NCBI RefSeq assembly: GCF_004762045.1
Contig: NZ_SJOM01000007.1
Span: 549,818-613,817 of the forward strand
Source of the DNA: Mycobacterium sp. DL99
GTDB taxonomy: Bacteria > Actinomycetota > Actinomycetes > Mycobacteriales > Mycobacteriaceae
Direction of reading: 5' to 3'
DNA: 64,000 bases
Shown here: piece by piece, positions 8,984 through 17,928 of the stretch
Numbering within the stretch: the first letter of the stretch is position 1
Layout: each line of letters opens with the position of its first letter
Position numbers and translations under genes: made by a program
The notes under the pieces: generated by a model
Databases searched by the model: none
What the model was told of the DNA's origin: nothing
Seen by the model: only the letters and a program-made list of their open reading frames with translations

Positions 8984-9004
8984 ACCGGACTGGGTAACTG
9001 GTTG

Positions 9005-9039
9005 ACGACGCCCTGGCGGGCCTACCGCCGGGGCGTCGT
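9005..9039 (+). terminator. Stem-loop between the two permease genes
   Basis: ACGACGCCC (9005-9013) pairs with GGGCGTCGT (9031-9039), and GGCGG pairs with CCGCC inside, leaving a 5-nt loop. It lies 21 bp after the first permease stop. It lacks a U tract. It could terminate part of the transcription or protect the upstream message, giving unequal expression of the two permeases. Confidence 0.5.
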
Positions 9040-9186
9040 TGGCATGTCGAAGGCGACGCGCCCGCGACGGGCAGCGAGCGCAATCGTCATGTCGATCCAG
9101 CGTCGTAGCCATGTCCCGACGGTAGGGAAGTCCCATAGATTTCCAGCCTGAACTCGGGGAAACGGGTACGCCGACGCGGAGGTGAC

Positions 9187-10608
9187 ATGGCGATCGAAGA
9201 CCAGCAGGGGCACGACGTAACGCTCAAGCGAGTGCTCACTCTGCGGTATCTGGTGGTCTTCGGACTGGCCTATCTGGCGCCCACGGTGGTCTTCAACTAC
9301 TACGGCATCATCACCAGCCTGACCGGCGGAATGATGGCGCTGGCATACGTAATCACCACTGTCGTCATGTGTTTCACCGCCTACAGCTACGCCAACATGG
9401 TCAAGGCGTTCCCGGTGGCCGGTTCGGCGTATACCTACGTGCAGAAAGCAGTCAACCCGTGGCTCGGGTTCTTCACCGGCTGGGTGATGCTGGTGGATTA
9501 TCTGCTGCTGCCGATGATCTGCTACCTGCTCGTCGGCATCTACCTGAACGAGTTCGTGCCCGCCGTGCCGGTCGCGGTCTGGGTTGTCGCAGCCGCCACC
9601 CTCGGAGCGTGGACGAACATCGTCGGGGTCAAGGCCACCGGGCGGATCAACACCGTGATCATCGCCGCCCAGGTGCTGTTCTCGGTGGCGCTGATCGGCC
9701 TGATCGGTTTCTATGTGGCGCGCGGCGGCGGCAGCGGGACGCTGTTCTCGTCCACCGCGCTGTTCAACCCGCAGACCTTCGACTCGGGCAATGTGCTGCT
9801 GGCGGCATCCATTCTCGCGGTGTCGTTCCTCGGATTCGATGCCGTGTCCACCATGGCGGAAGAGACCGTCGAGCCGGCCAAGACGGTGCCTAGAGCCATC
9901 ATGATCGTCCCGATCGCCGCGGGCATCGGGTTCGCCATCATCTCGTACTTCACCCAGATCGCCTGGCCGAGCGCCAACACCGAGATCTCGAACCCGGACG
10001 CCGGGATCTTCGAACTCCTGACCAGGGTCGGCGGAAACGCGTTGTCCACCGTCTTCCTGGTGACCGACAACCTCGCCAGCCTCATCTGCGCCATGGCCGG
10101 GTTGGCTGCCGCGTCGCGCATCCTCTACGGGATGGGCCGTGACGGCGCGCTGCCGAGGCGTTTCTTCGGTTCGCTCAACCCACGCTTCCGCACGCCCGTC
10201 AACAACATCGTGCTGACCTCGCTGATCGCGCTGAGTGCCGTGTTCTACGCAGACAATCTCACTGGCGCAGCATCTTTGATGAGCTTCGGTGCCCTTACCG
10301 GATTCGTCCTCGTCAACTACTCGGTGATCAATCACTACTTCGTCCGCAATCGGCGGCGGCATGGTGCGGACCTGCTGCGCTTCCTGATCCTGCCGGGCAT
10401 CGGTGTCGTCGTGAGCCTGCTGCTCTGGCTCAATGTCGACTCCTCGGCCAAGCTGCTCGGGTTGAGCTGGCTGGCCCTGGGAATCGTATATATCGCCTTC
10501 ACCACCAAGGGGTTTCGGAATCCTCCGGTCACGCTCCGTCTGGAGGACGCCACCGGTGAAGACCCCGAAGACAACCGCACATCACTACCGGAGGCCATTA
10601 CATCGTGA
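9187..10608 (+). CDS. APC-family permease, PuuP-like
   Basis: A 473-residue membrane protein with a GGAGG site just before ATG 9187. The region NPWLGFFTGWVMLVDYLLLP (around residue 97) closely recalls the putrescine importer PuuP of enterobacteria. FDAVSTMAEETVEPAKTVP is the APC signature. About 12 membrane segments are visible. Established knowledge: the PuuP group imports putrescine by proton symport. Specificity for putrescine here is inference, supported by the PotD-like lipoprotein gene nearby. Its last codons overlap the amidohydrolase start as GTGA, implying translational coupling of import and hydrolysis. Confidence 0.82.
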   Translation: MAIEDQQGHDVTLKRVLTLRYLVVFGLAYLAPTVVFNYYGIITSLTGGMMALAYVITTVVMCFTAYSYANMVKAFPVAGSAYTYVQKAVNPWLGFFTGWVMLVDYLLLPMICYLLVGIYLNEFVPAVPVAVWVVAAATLGAWTNIVGVKATGRINTVIIAAQVLFSVALIGLIGFYVARGGGSGTLFSSTALFNPQTFDSGNVLLAASILAVSFLGFDAVSTMAEETVEPAKTVPRAIMIVPIAAGIGFAIISYFTQIAWPSANTEISNPDAGIFELLTRVGGNALSTVFLVTDNLASLICAMAGLAAASRILYGMGRDGALPRRFFGSLNPRFRTPVNNIVLTSLIALSAVFYADNLTGAASLMSFGALTGFVLVNYSVINHYFVRNRRRHGADLLRFLILPGIGVVVSLLLWLNVDSSAKLLGLSWLALGIVYIAFTTKGFRNPPVTLRLEDATGEDPEDNRTSLPEAITS

Positions 10609-11927
10609 ATGTCGAGAACAACTTTGCTCTGCTGTCCGTGACCGTCGTCGACGGACGCGGCGGAGATCCCGTTCCGGATCAGGCCGTGGTCGTCCGGGAC
10701 AGACGTATCCACTCGATCGTCCCGATGACGGAGTATCGGCGCTGCGACGAGATCACCGAACTGGACCTCGACGGCCACTACGTCATGCCGGGCTTGATCG
10801 ATGCCCACGTCCACCTGTCCGGGGGCCGCGCGCAGATCGACGATCAAGAACTCGGGGTGATCGCCGAGCCGAAGTTGATGCGGGCGGTGCGCTCGGTTTA
10901 CGAGGCGCAGCAGCTGCTCAAGCGCGGATTCACCACCGTCCGCGACATCTCCTGGAACGGGCTGTACCTCAAGAGGTTGTTCTTCGAGCAGCAGATCCCG
11001 GGCCCCAAGGTCATCGCCTGCGGGCCGGGTCTGACCCGCACCGGCGGCCACGCCGACCTGTTTCAGTTCACCCCCGAGTACGTGCGGGAGAACGGTGTGT
11101 GGGGCCTGGTCGCCGACGGCCACGACGAGATAGTCAAGGCCGTGCGCTTCCTGCTCCGCGAAGGCGCCGACGCGATCAAGATCTGGGCGAGCGGTGGGGA
11201 CAACTGGCCGCACGACCGCAACGCCGACGTGCACTACTCCCTGGATGAGATGCGGGCAGCCGTTGAGGAGGCACACCGCCAGAAGGGCACGATCGTGCTG
11301 TGCCACGCCGAGAACCGCGAGGCGATCCAGATGGCGGTCGACGCCGGCTGCGACACCATCGAGCACGGCGAGGACATCGATGAAAAACTCGCCCGCCAGA
11401 TGGCCAGGCAGGGCACGATTCTGGTGCCCACGCTGCAGTTGATCGTGAACTGGTATCGCGACTTCATCCCGGTCGGCGAGGCCGCCGAGCCCAAGGTTCG
11501 CCCCGACGCGTTTCTCTACCGCGACCACTACCACCACCACGACGAGGAGTTCGGCGAGGAGTACAGCAAGCGCGCGGTCGAGAGTTTCCAGACCGCCAAG
11601 GCCGCCGGAGTCAAGATCGCGCTGGGTTCCGACACCGTCTACGAGCCTCTGACCAAGTACGGCGAATACAGCGCGCTCGAATTCCGTGCCCTGGTCCAAC
11701 ACGGGCTGACGACCAGCGAGGCCATCACCGCGGCAACGCAGACCGGGTCGGAGGCCGTTGGAATGTCGCACGTGCTCGGCACCGTCGAGCCGGGCAAGCT
11801 CGCGGATCTGCTGGTGCTGCGGCGCGACCCGACTGAGGACCCCATGGTCATCTACGACGCCTCGAACATCTACCTGACCTTCTGTGACGGCAAGCTGACG
11901 GTGGAAAACGGTCAGTTCGTTTGGTAG
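10605..11927 (+). CDS. Metal-dependent amidohydrolase (imidazolonepropionase-like)
   Basis: A 440-residue cytoplasmic enzyme starting at GTG 10605, overlapping the permease stop by 4 nt. Amidohydrolase metal motifs are present: GLIDAHVHLSGG (about residue 65), a Lys in EGADAIKIWASGG (about 190), His in LCHAENREA and TIEHGEDID, and the Asp of ALGSDTVYEP (about 345). The protein ends with the usual GTVEPGKLADLLVL. It belongs to the group often annotated as imidazolonepropionase or Xaa-Pro dipeptidase-like; many members cleave cyclic amides or peptidic amides. It probably hydrolyses the compound taken up by the two permeases. The exact substrate is unknown. Confidence 0.82.
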   Translation: MNVENNFALLSVTVVDGRGGDPVPDQAVVVRDRRIHSIVPMTEYRRCDEITELDLDGHYVMPGLIDAHVHLSGGRAQIDDQELGVIAEPKLMRAVRSVYEAQQLLKRGFTTVRDISWNGLYLKRLFFEQQIPGPKVIACGPGLTRTGGHADLFQFTPEYVRENGVWGLVADGHDEIVKAVRFLLREGADAIKIWASGGDNWPHDRNADVHYSLDEMRAAVEEAHRQKGTIVLCHAENREAIQMAVDAGCDTIEHGEDIDEKLARQMARQGTILVPTLQLIVNWYRDFIPVGEAAEPKVRPDAFLYRDHYHHHDEEFGEEYSKRAVESFQTAKAAGVKIALGSDTVYEPLTKYGEYSALEFRALVQHGLTTSEAITAATQTGSEAVGMSHVLGTVEPGKLADLLVLRRDPTEDPMVIYDASNIYLTFCDGKLTVENGQFVW

Positions 11928-13381
11928 CGGTTTGTCCGGGCGTTACGCTGGGCGCTCCGGTCGTCCTGACCGGAGAAGCCCGGCACCTGGCCGGGGCAAT
12001 GGAGGCGCCCCGCGTGGGCGGCACGGTGATGTTCGAGTCGGTCGTCAACTTCGCTGCAGGCACAGCGGTGCGCACCGGCGTGCATTCGATCCGGCGTACC
12101 AGCCTGCACCGGCACCCCGGTGTGGTCGAAATCGCCTACGCGCTGCAGGGCGGGCTACGCGTCCAGGTCAGCTGCGAGACGTTCGAACTGGAACCCGGCG
12201 ACTTTGCGGTCATCAATGCAGGCGATCCGCATCTCCTCAGCGGATCCGCCGACAATGTCACCGCACTCGTCCACATCGACCTCGAGCAGTTCCAGTCCGT
12301 GGATCCCTTTGTCCAACAGATCATCTTCGCCTGCGAGTCGTTCGACCTCCCGCGCTACCGCCGTCAAGAGGCGTTGATGCGGGGCATGCTGCTCGACCTC
12401 ATCAGCGGCGGAATGGAATCCGCGGATCTCGGCGCGGGGCGGACAGACGCGGTGTGCGAAGAATTGGTGCGTCTGCTGTGCACCGGTTACTCATTGGAGA
12501 ATTACTACAACCGTGAGGCTGCTCCCCGGGCGGGGCAGCGTGAAAAGTTCCTCACCATTCTCGGTTTCGTACGTGAGCATCTGGACCGGCGCGATGTCCT
12601 GGAACTGACAGCCGCGGCACTGCACTACTCGAAATCCTATGTGTCGCATCTGGTCAAGGACGTCGCGGCGGTCAGCTTCAGTGATCTGCTCGGATTTCTG
12701 CGGGTGTCGCGAGCCGAGTTGCTACTGCTCACCACTGACGACACCATGCTGGAGATCGCCGCGGCCTGTGGCTTCTCCGACGTGAAGTACTTCACCCGGA
12801 CATTTGTGGACTGGTTCCACCAGTCTCCGATGGAATACCGAAGGCGCTGTACGCCAGAGATCCTGCGGGACAGCGATATCGGTGACGTGCCCGCTGGAGC
12901 GGCGGCGGCGCTCGTCCACGACCACCGACGGCAGGTCGCCTCGCCGGCGGAACGCCCGCGGTTGAGCGTCACGCCGCTGCTGCTGAAGAACATCGGCTCG
13001 CGGATGGATTTGTTCGATGCCGTCCGTTCACACCGCCAAGACCTGATTCCCAGCCGTCCACTGCCTGCTGACCCGCCGACCGGTCGGCCTCACCTGGTGC
13101 CGATCAGAGTCGAAATGTCGGATCTGGACGATGGCCGTCTGGTCAACGGTCTTCCCTCCTTCGAACAGATCCATGCCACCGCATGCCTGGTGTTGGGATT
13201 CTCGACCAAGGTCGCCACGCTGTCCCTCGTCGACGCATTGGCACAGCGATTACCTGACACAGGACCGGTCCCGATCTGGCTGACCTACAGCGCCATGCAT
13301 GACCGGGGCAGCGTCGACGAGGTCGTCGCCCATGCGGACGCGGTGCACGGCCTGCAGATCCAGGCGATCTTCATCCCCTGA
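11921..13381 (+). CDS. AraC-family regulator with cupin and C-terminal extension
   Basis: A 486-residue protein. A TTG at 11921 overlaps the amidohydrolase end by 7 nt; ATG 11999 or 12029 are alternatives, and I cannot decide between them. Order: cupin-like sensor (about residues 60-120, LHRHPGVVEIAYALQGG, FELEPGDFAVINAGDPH), an AraC double helix-turn-helix (about 205-310, DTMLEIAAACGFSDVKYFTRTF), then a 175-residue extension beginning near RPRLSVTPLLLKNIG. AraC proteins usually end at the second HTH; similar extensions elsewhere resemble incomplete glycosidase-type barrels. The gene closes the permease/amidohydrolase cluster and probably regulates it in response to the transported compound. 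Confidence 0.8.
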   Translation: MVAVCPGVTLGAPVVLTGEARHLAGAMEAPRVGGTVMFESVVNFAAGTAVRTGVHSIRRTSLHRHPGVVEIAYALQGGLRVQVSCETFELEPGDFAVINAGDPHLLSGSADNVTALVHIDLEQFQSVDPFVQQIIFACESFDLPRYRRQEALMRGMLLDLISGGMESADLGAGRTDAVCEELVRLLCTGYSLENYYNREAAPRAGQREKFLTILGFVREHLDRRDVLELTAAALHYSKSYVSHLVKDVAAVSFSDLLGFLRVSRAELLLLTTDDTMLEIAAACGFSDVKYFTRTFVDWFHQSPMEYRRRCTPEILRDSDIGDVPAGAAAALVHDHRRQVASPAERPRLSVTPLLLKNIGSRMDLFDAVRSHRQDLIPSRPLPADPPTGRPHLVPIRVEMSDLDDGRLVNGLPSFEQIHATACLVLGFSTKVATLSLVDALAQRLPDTGPVPIWLTYSAMHDRGSVDEVVAHADAVHGLQIQAIFIP

Positions 13382-13384
13382 ATC

Positions 13385-14617
13385 TCAGCCCCCGGTGATC
13401 GCCGCGTAAGCGCTCGCGAACTCCTTGGTCTGCTCGTCGCTGAGCGCGGGCCACTGCTTCACGCGGTCGAGCGTCGATTGCGGCGGGTTGATCAGCGGGT
13501 TGGCGGCGGCGCTGGGGTCAAGCTTGTTGAGGTCGTCGGTCATGTCCGTGAGAACCGGGATATAGCGGGTGAAGACAACGAGTTTCGCGTAGTTGGGCCT
13601 GTCGTACACGTAGTCGATCCACGCCTCGGCCGCCTTCTGGTTCTCCGCGGTATACGGGATCACCATGCTCTGCAGGGTCAGCGTCCCGCCCGAATCCGGG
13701 ATGACGAACTTCAAGTCGGGGTTGTCCTTCTGCAACTGCACGATATCGCCCGAATAGGCTTGTGCGACAGCGATGTTGCCAGCGGCAAGATCGCTGGCGT
13801 AGTCGTTCCCGGTGAACCGCCGGATTTGTCCCTTTTCTGTCTGTTCACGAACGACATCGGCGGCCTTCTGAACGGATTCACTACTGGGATTCTCGGGGGA
13901 GTTGCCCTGGGACAGCATGACCATTCCCAATCCGTCCTGGACATCGGACAACATGCTGACCTTGCCCTTGAATGTGGGATCCCACAAGTCGTCGATCTTG
14001 GTGATGTCCCGGCCGGTCGCGGCCCGGTTGTAGGCGATCCCGACCATGCCGGACATGTACGGCGCGGTGAACTTACGGCCGGGGTCGATACTCGCGTTGA
14101 GCAGACCGGGCTGCAGATTCTTCTTGTTGGACCAGCGCGACTCCCGGATGTCGTTGAGCCATCCGAGTCGGTGCAGGCGCGCGGCGATGGTCTCCGAAGG
14201 GATCACCAGATCGCAGCCGATGGACTGGCGCCGCGACAGCGGTTCGCGGAATTTGGAGAACCATTCCTCGTCGTCGTTGTAGTCCTCGCGGTAATCGACG
14301 GTCAGGCCGGAGGCCTTCTGGAATCCCGCGACGAAGCCCTCGGCGATGTAGAGCGGCCAATTGGACACCCGCAGAACACCGGTAGCCGTGGTGCCGTCAT
14401 CTGCGGGAACGGTGGCCGGTGTGGACCCTGGGCCCGCGTCCGACCCGCACGCAGCCAGCAGCGCCGGACCCACTACGGCTGCCGCGGCTGCGGCCGCACC
14501 GCCGCCGAGGAAGCGTCGGCGATTGAAACCGCTGGTCGAAACCTGTGCCGAGAGTCCCTGGCTGCCGTCGTTGAACATGGCATTGGACGCTAAGCGAGAT
14601 CGCATCACCTCCGACAT
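13385..14617 (-). CDS. PotD-like ABC transporter substrate-binding lipoprotein
   Basis: A 410-residue exported protein. A twin-arginine signal (FNRRRFLGGG, residues 31-40) is followed by a hydrophobic stretch and a lipobox LLAAC with the modified cysteine at residue 57. The mature part shows spermidine/putrescine-binding features: LRVSNWPLYIAEGF, VDYREDYNDDEEW, DLVIPSETIAARL and IPYTAENQKAAEAWIDYVYD. No ATP-binding or permease gene is adjacent, so it either works with a transporter encoded elsewhere or delivers ligand to the neighbouring APC permeases. It is transcribed towards the AraC-type gene, with 3 bp between the two ends. Polyamine binding is inferred from family. Confidence 0.85.
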   Translation of the reverse strand: MSEVMRSRLASNAMFNDGSQGLSAQVSTSGFNRRRFLGGGAAAAAAAVVGPALLAACGSDAGPGSTPATVPADDGTTATGVLRVSNWPLYIAEGFVAGFQKASGLTVDYREDYNDDEEWFSKFREPLSRRQSIGCDLVIPSETIAARLHRLGWLNDIRESRWSNKKNLQPGLLNASIDPGRKFTAPYMSGMVGIAYNRAATGRDITKIDDLWDPTFKGKVSMLSDVQDGLGMVMLSQGNSPENPSSESVQKAADVVREQTEKGQIRRFTGNDYASDLAAGNIAVAQAYSGDIVQLQKDNPDLKFVIPDSGGTLTLQSMVIPYTAENQKAAEAWIDYVYDRPNYAKLVVFTRYIPVLTDMTDDLNKLDPSAAANPLINPPQSTLDRVKQWPALSDEQTKEFASAYAAITGG

Positions 14618-14837
14618 GCCGATGCCGCTGAGCTGACATGACGATTACGCCGAGACTGATGAACCGAAGCGGGCATTGCAGATCCGACCTGTTGGCAGAG
14701 TGTCAACGAGTTCACCGGATCCGTTACATTGCGTCACCCAGACCCGACCGGCGAGCGGCCTAAGGTCTGCGTTGTGCGCGATGACCGATCACGGGACCGC
14801 ACCGCCAGAGTGTCAGTACGTCTGTAGAGGTTGCTTC

Positions 14838-14975
14838 ATGAGTGGTGTTTTAGAGCGGCTGGCAACTGCCATGTACATAGCGATGACGGCAGCGTTCTTA
14901 GGGCTGGCATTCTCGGCTCTCATCGCGGTCTATATCGCTGCCGCCCCTCTCAAGCTCTTGAGCTCTTGGCGTTGA
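14838..14975 (+). CDS. Possible 45-residue single-pass membrane protein
   Basis: ATG 14838 has an AGAGG element about 8 nt upstream and opens a 45-codon frame with one clear transmembrane stretch (MYIAMTAAFLGLAFSALIAVYI in the middle) flanked by Arg and Lys. It lies alone in the 555-bp gap between the PotD-like gene and GAPDH. No family is recognised. Support is limited to start context and hydrophobicity. Confidence 0.35.
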   Translation: MSGVLERLATAMYIAMTAAFLGLAFSALIAVYIAAAPLKLLSSWR

Positions 14976-15173
14976 TCGGCAGGCGAGCCTGATCTGTAAC
15001 TGGTCGCGTCCCCATTTGTAGAAGACGCTCCAGTTTTCTCGGCACGTTGATGAAATGACCGCGCGGGCGGTAAGTCCGATTCCTATCGAGACCTTTCACG
15101 CATCGGGTGGATGCCCACCCGATGCCACTGCCGGACCACCGCTTTCACCGAGATCCCGAGATATCGTCGCCTG
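14976..15173. other. Non-coding stretch downstream of GAPDH
   Basis: No gene is supported. The only structure seen is a strong hairpin at 15100-15125. A minus-strand reading gives a short helix-turn-helix-looking fragment (RRYLGISVKAVVRQWHRVGI) without start or family context, too short to call. Confidence 0.5.
15100..15125 (-). terminator. Terminator hairpin after GAPDH
   Basis: An 11-bp perfect stem, GCATCGGGTGG (15100-15110) against CCACCCGATGC (15115-15125), with a 4-nt loop. It sits 48 bp past the stop of the minus-strand GAPDH gene. No U tract follows, as in many mycobacterial terminators. Confidence 0.6.
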
Positions 15174-16730
15174 TTACGGAGTGCCCACGGCCGTCTGCTC
15201 CGCGCCCGCCCGCATCTGCGGATACGTCTGGTATTCGATACCGGACAGGTACTGCACCGTGCGCACGACCTGAGACGAGTAGCCGAATTCGTTGTCGTAC
15301 CAGACATAGAGGATCACGTTGTCGTCGTCGACGATCGTGGCGTTCGCATCGATGATGCACGCCGCGCGTGAGCCGATGAAGTCGCTGGACACGGCGTCGG
15401 TCGCCGCGGTGTAGTCGAGGTTGCGGCTCAACGGACCCGACAGCGACGCCTGGCGCAGGTACTCCAGGGCCTCTTCCTTGGTGGTCGCACGGTGCAGTTG
15501 CAAGTTCAGGATCGCCACCGAGACATCCGGCGTGGGAACGCGGATCGAGCTCCCGCTGATCTTGGCCTTCAGGTCCGGCATCGCCTTCGCGACCGCGGAG
15601 GCGGCACCGGTTTCGGTGAGCACCAGGTTGAACGGCGCGGACCGGCCGCGACGGTCGGCGTTGTGGTAGTTGTCCAGCAGATTCTGGTCGTTGGTGAACG
15701 AGTGCACCGTCTCCACGTGGCAGCGCGCGATGCCGTACTCGTCGTCCATCGCCTTGAGCGGCGGAACGATCGCGTTGGTGGTGCAGGAAGCACACGAGAA
15801 GATCTGCTGCTCAAGATCGAGCGTTCGGTGGTTGACCCCGTGCACGATGTTCGGCACGTCGCCCTTGCCGGGGGCGGTCAGCAAGACCTTCGCGATCCCG
15901 GGGCGCAGGTGCTTGGACAGGCCGTCGCGGTCACGCCATTTGCCGGTGTTGTCGATCAGGATCGCGTTGTCGATGCCGTACTCGGTGTAATCGACGTTCG
16001 ACGGGTCATCGCTGTGGATGAACTTGATGACATTGCCGTTGGCGATGAGGCAGTTGTTCTCGGTGTCGACCTTGATCGAGCCGTTGAACTGGCCGTGGAC
16101 CGAGTCGCGGCGCAGCAATGACGCCCGCTTGGCCAGGTCGCCCTCCCCGTTGCTGCGGATCACGACGGCCCGCAGGTTCAGGCCGTTGCCGGATCCGGCT
16201 TTCTCGATGAGCAGGCGTGCGACGAGCCGGCCGATACGGCCGAACCCGTAGAGCACCACGTCCCGCGGCCCTTGCGGTTCGATCTTGTTTTCACCGGTCA
16301 CGTCGCTGAGCACCTGCGCGGTGAACTCGGGCACGGACAGTCCGGCATCGCTGGCGCGATAGGCCATGACCAGCAGGCCGAGGTCGATCTTCGACGGGCC
16401 CAGGTCCAGGTCGGCCAGCGCCTGCAGGAAGGGGAAAGTCTCTTCGACCGACAGCTCGTCGCCGCCCACCTGTCGTGCGAAGCGGTGCGTCCGCAGGATG
16501 CTGATGACGGATTTGTTCACCAGCGACCGGCTGTGCAGCAGAACCGTCACGCCCTTCGCCCGGTGCAGGGTGCCGATGATCGGGATCATCGCCTCCGCGA
16601 GTGCTTCTTGGGCATTCCAGTGGGCGAGTTCTGGCGAGTTCAAATCAATCGTCCTGTGGGTCGTGTGGGCTGGTCCCTCGGATGAGTAGCGCTTCGATGG
16701 TAGCGATTGGCCGATCTCACAAAACGCCAT
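15174..16730 (-). CDS. Glyceraldehyde-3-phosphate dehydrogenase, long form
   Basis: Up to 518 residues, about 150 longer at the N terminus than classical GAPDH (about 335). The NAD(P)-binding motif YGFGRIGRLV is at 161-170, and the active site CASCTTN gives catalytic Cys316. The histidine partner is likely in SFTNDQNLLDNYH. Long GAPDHs of this kind occur in actinobacteria (GapB-like) and may prefer NADP or run in the gluconeogenic direction; the cofactor choice here is not decided. The residue after YGFGRIGR has no obvious acidic NAD selector nearby. The start is uncertain: ATG 16730 lacks a ribosome site, and TTG 16643 has AGGA 8 nt upstream. It is monocistronic, with a terminator at 15100. 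Confidence 0.88.
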   Translation of the reverse strand: MAFCEIGQSLPSKRYSSEGPAHTTHRTIDLNSPELAHWNAQEALAEAMIPIIGTLHRAKGVTVLLHSRSLVNKSVISILRTHRFARQVGGDELSVEETFPFLQALADLDLGPSKIDLGLLVMAYRASDAGLSVPEFTAQVLSDVTGENKIEPQGPRDVVLYGFGRIGRLVARLLIEKAGSGNGLNLRAVVIRSNGEGDLAKRASLLRRDSVHGQFNGSIKVDTENNCLIANGNVIKFIHSDDPSNVDYTEYGIDNAILIDNTGKWRDRDGLSKHLRPGIAKVLLTAPGKGDVPNIVHGVNHRTLDLEQQIFSCASCTTNAIVPPLKAMDDEYGIARCHVETVHSFTNDQNLLDNYHNADRRGRSAPFNLVLTETGAASAVAKAMPDLKAKISGSSIRVPTPDVSVAILNLQLHRATTKEEALEYLRQASLSGPLSRNLDYTAATDAVSSDFIGSRAACIIDANATIVDDDNVILYVWYDNEFGYSSQVVRTVQYLSGIEYQTYPQMRAGAEQTAVGTP

Positions 16731-16809
16731 GGTCGGGCGGTGAGATCAGCAGTGGCCCAGGTCACAGGCGGAATATCGGGTCCGGAGGGGTCGCGGACCC
16801 GACGGGCCG

Positions 16810-17838
16810 TCACCGTAGAGCGCTGCCGCCGAGCCATTTGTCCCACGGCACGCCCCAGTCGCCGTTCTGCCAAACGGGCAGAGGCTCGCCGCCGGTGTTG
16901 CGCACTTCGAACACATCTCCGGGTTGTGAGAATTCGTAGAACCACCGCCCGTTGTCGGCGTTGACATTCAGGCATCCGTGCGACGTGTTGGTCTTGCCCT
17001 GCGCCCAGACCGTGCCGTCGAGTTGGTGGACATAGATCCCGTTGTTGGTGAGTCGAACCGCGTTGTTGACGGTCACCTTGTAGCCCAGCCGTGAATCGAC
17101 GGGCAGCCCGTAGGTGGAGGAGTCCATGACGACGGAGTTGGCCTTGTCCATCACGGTATAGACGCCCGGCTGGGTCCAGAACGAAATTGTCTTGCCGGCA
17201 ACGGTCTCGGATCCGCCCATGCCCATCGAGGTCGGGATCGTGCGGACCAGCTCATCATTGCGGTAGACGCGGATCTGCTTGGTGGCGTCGTCGGCGATGG
17301 ATACGTGAGATTCTCCGATGCGGAACGAAACTCGACTGCCTCCTTGGCCGGGGGCGCCGTCAATGCCCTGGCCGTTCGCGATCGCGACGACCTCGGTGCC
17401 CGGGCTGTAGTAGCTCTGCGGCCGCCAGTGGGCACGCTGGTTGTTCATCCAATACCAGGAACCTTCAACAGGCGGAACGGTCTTGACCGAGAGCTGCTTC
17501 TCTGCGGCCCCGCGGTCGGCAACCGGTCCGTCGAAGTTGGCCACGACGACCGTGCCGACACCGTATGTCCCACCGTCGACCAGCGTGGCGCCCGACGTTG
17601 TGGTGAAGCTCACCTGAGGCTCGCCGGGCGTCAGTTTTGTGAACATCGGCGTCTGCTGGGACAGCGCCCCGGCGGGGCCGCTGGAGGTGGCCATTGTGTA
17701 GGCGGGGCCGTAGCCGAATGGGGCATCGGCCCGCCAGAAAGCCACGCCGATGGTGGCGACCAGGATCAGCGCGAATGCCGACAGGATTGGTACTGGCCGC
17801 TTTTGGGGTGAACCCACCGACATCCCGGCGTCTCCCAT
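16810..17838 (-). CDS. L,D-transpeptidase (YkuD domain) with N-terminal membrane anchor
   Basis: A 342-residue protein with one transmembrane anchor (residues about 17-36) and no lipobox. A mycobacterial Ig-like domain (about 70-170, AHWRPQSYYSPGTEV) precedes the catalytic domain (about 175-310). The active site reads GIYVHQ (His271) and SHGCLN (His287, Cys289). The enzyme forms 3-3 cross-links in peptidoglycan in the periplasm; the family is the carbapenem target in mycobacteria. It diverges from the DsbA-like gene across a perfect 25-bp dyad, so both are probably under one repressor. ATG at residue 6 (17823) is an alternative start. Confidence 0.9.
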   Translation of the reverse strand: MGDAGMSVGSPQKRPVPILSAFALILVATIGVAFWRADAPFGYGPAYTMATSSGPAGALSQQTPMFTKLTPGEPQVSFTTTSGATLVDGGTYGVGTVVVANFDGPVADRGAAEKQLSVKTVPPVEGSWYWMNNQRAHWRPQSYYSPGTEVVAIANGQGIDGAPGQGGSRVSFRIGESHVSIADDATKQIRVYRNDELVRTIPTSMGMGGSETVAGKTISFWTQPGVYTVMDKANSVVMDSSTYGLPVDSRLGYKVTVNNAVRLTNNGIYVHQLDGTVWAQGKTNTSHGCLNVNADNGRWFYEFSQPGDVFEVRNTGGEPLPVWQNGDWGVPWDKWLGGSALR

Positions 17839-17878
17839 CTGTCCCTGCGTCCCGGCGACGCGGTGTGCTAGAACGGAA

Positions 17879-17903
17879 TACGTAGCTACGGCGTAGCTAC
17901 GTA
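17879..17903. promoter_or_regulatory. Perfect 25-bp dyad, candidate BlaI-type operator
   Basis: TACGTAGCTACG (17879-17890), a single central G, then CGTAGCTACGTA (17892-17903). The 12-bp arms are perfect. It lies between divergent starts at 17838 and 17929, close enough to both to block each promoter. BlaI/MecI operators are dyads built on TAC/GTA half-sites, and a BlaI-type gene lies 1.7 kb downstream in the same transcription direction. Binding by that protein is inferred. Confidence 0.75.
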
Positions 17904-17928
17904 GGCGAGGTTAGCATGGAGGTGCGCA

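Noticed and set aside
9022..10362. A 446-codon antisense frame over the PuuP-like permease
   Set aside because: His/Asp/Gly-rich shadow of the permease gene without start signals.
15083..15307. Short minus-strand helix-turn-helix-like stretch RRYLGISVKAVVRQWHRVGI
   Set aside because: Only about 20 residues look like HTH, it overlaps the end of GAPDH antisense and a terminator hairpin, and no family context supports a gene or remnant.
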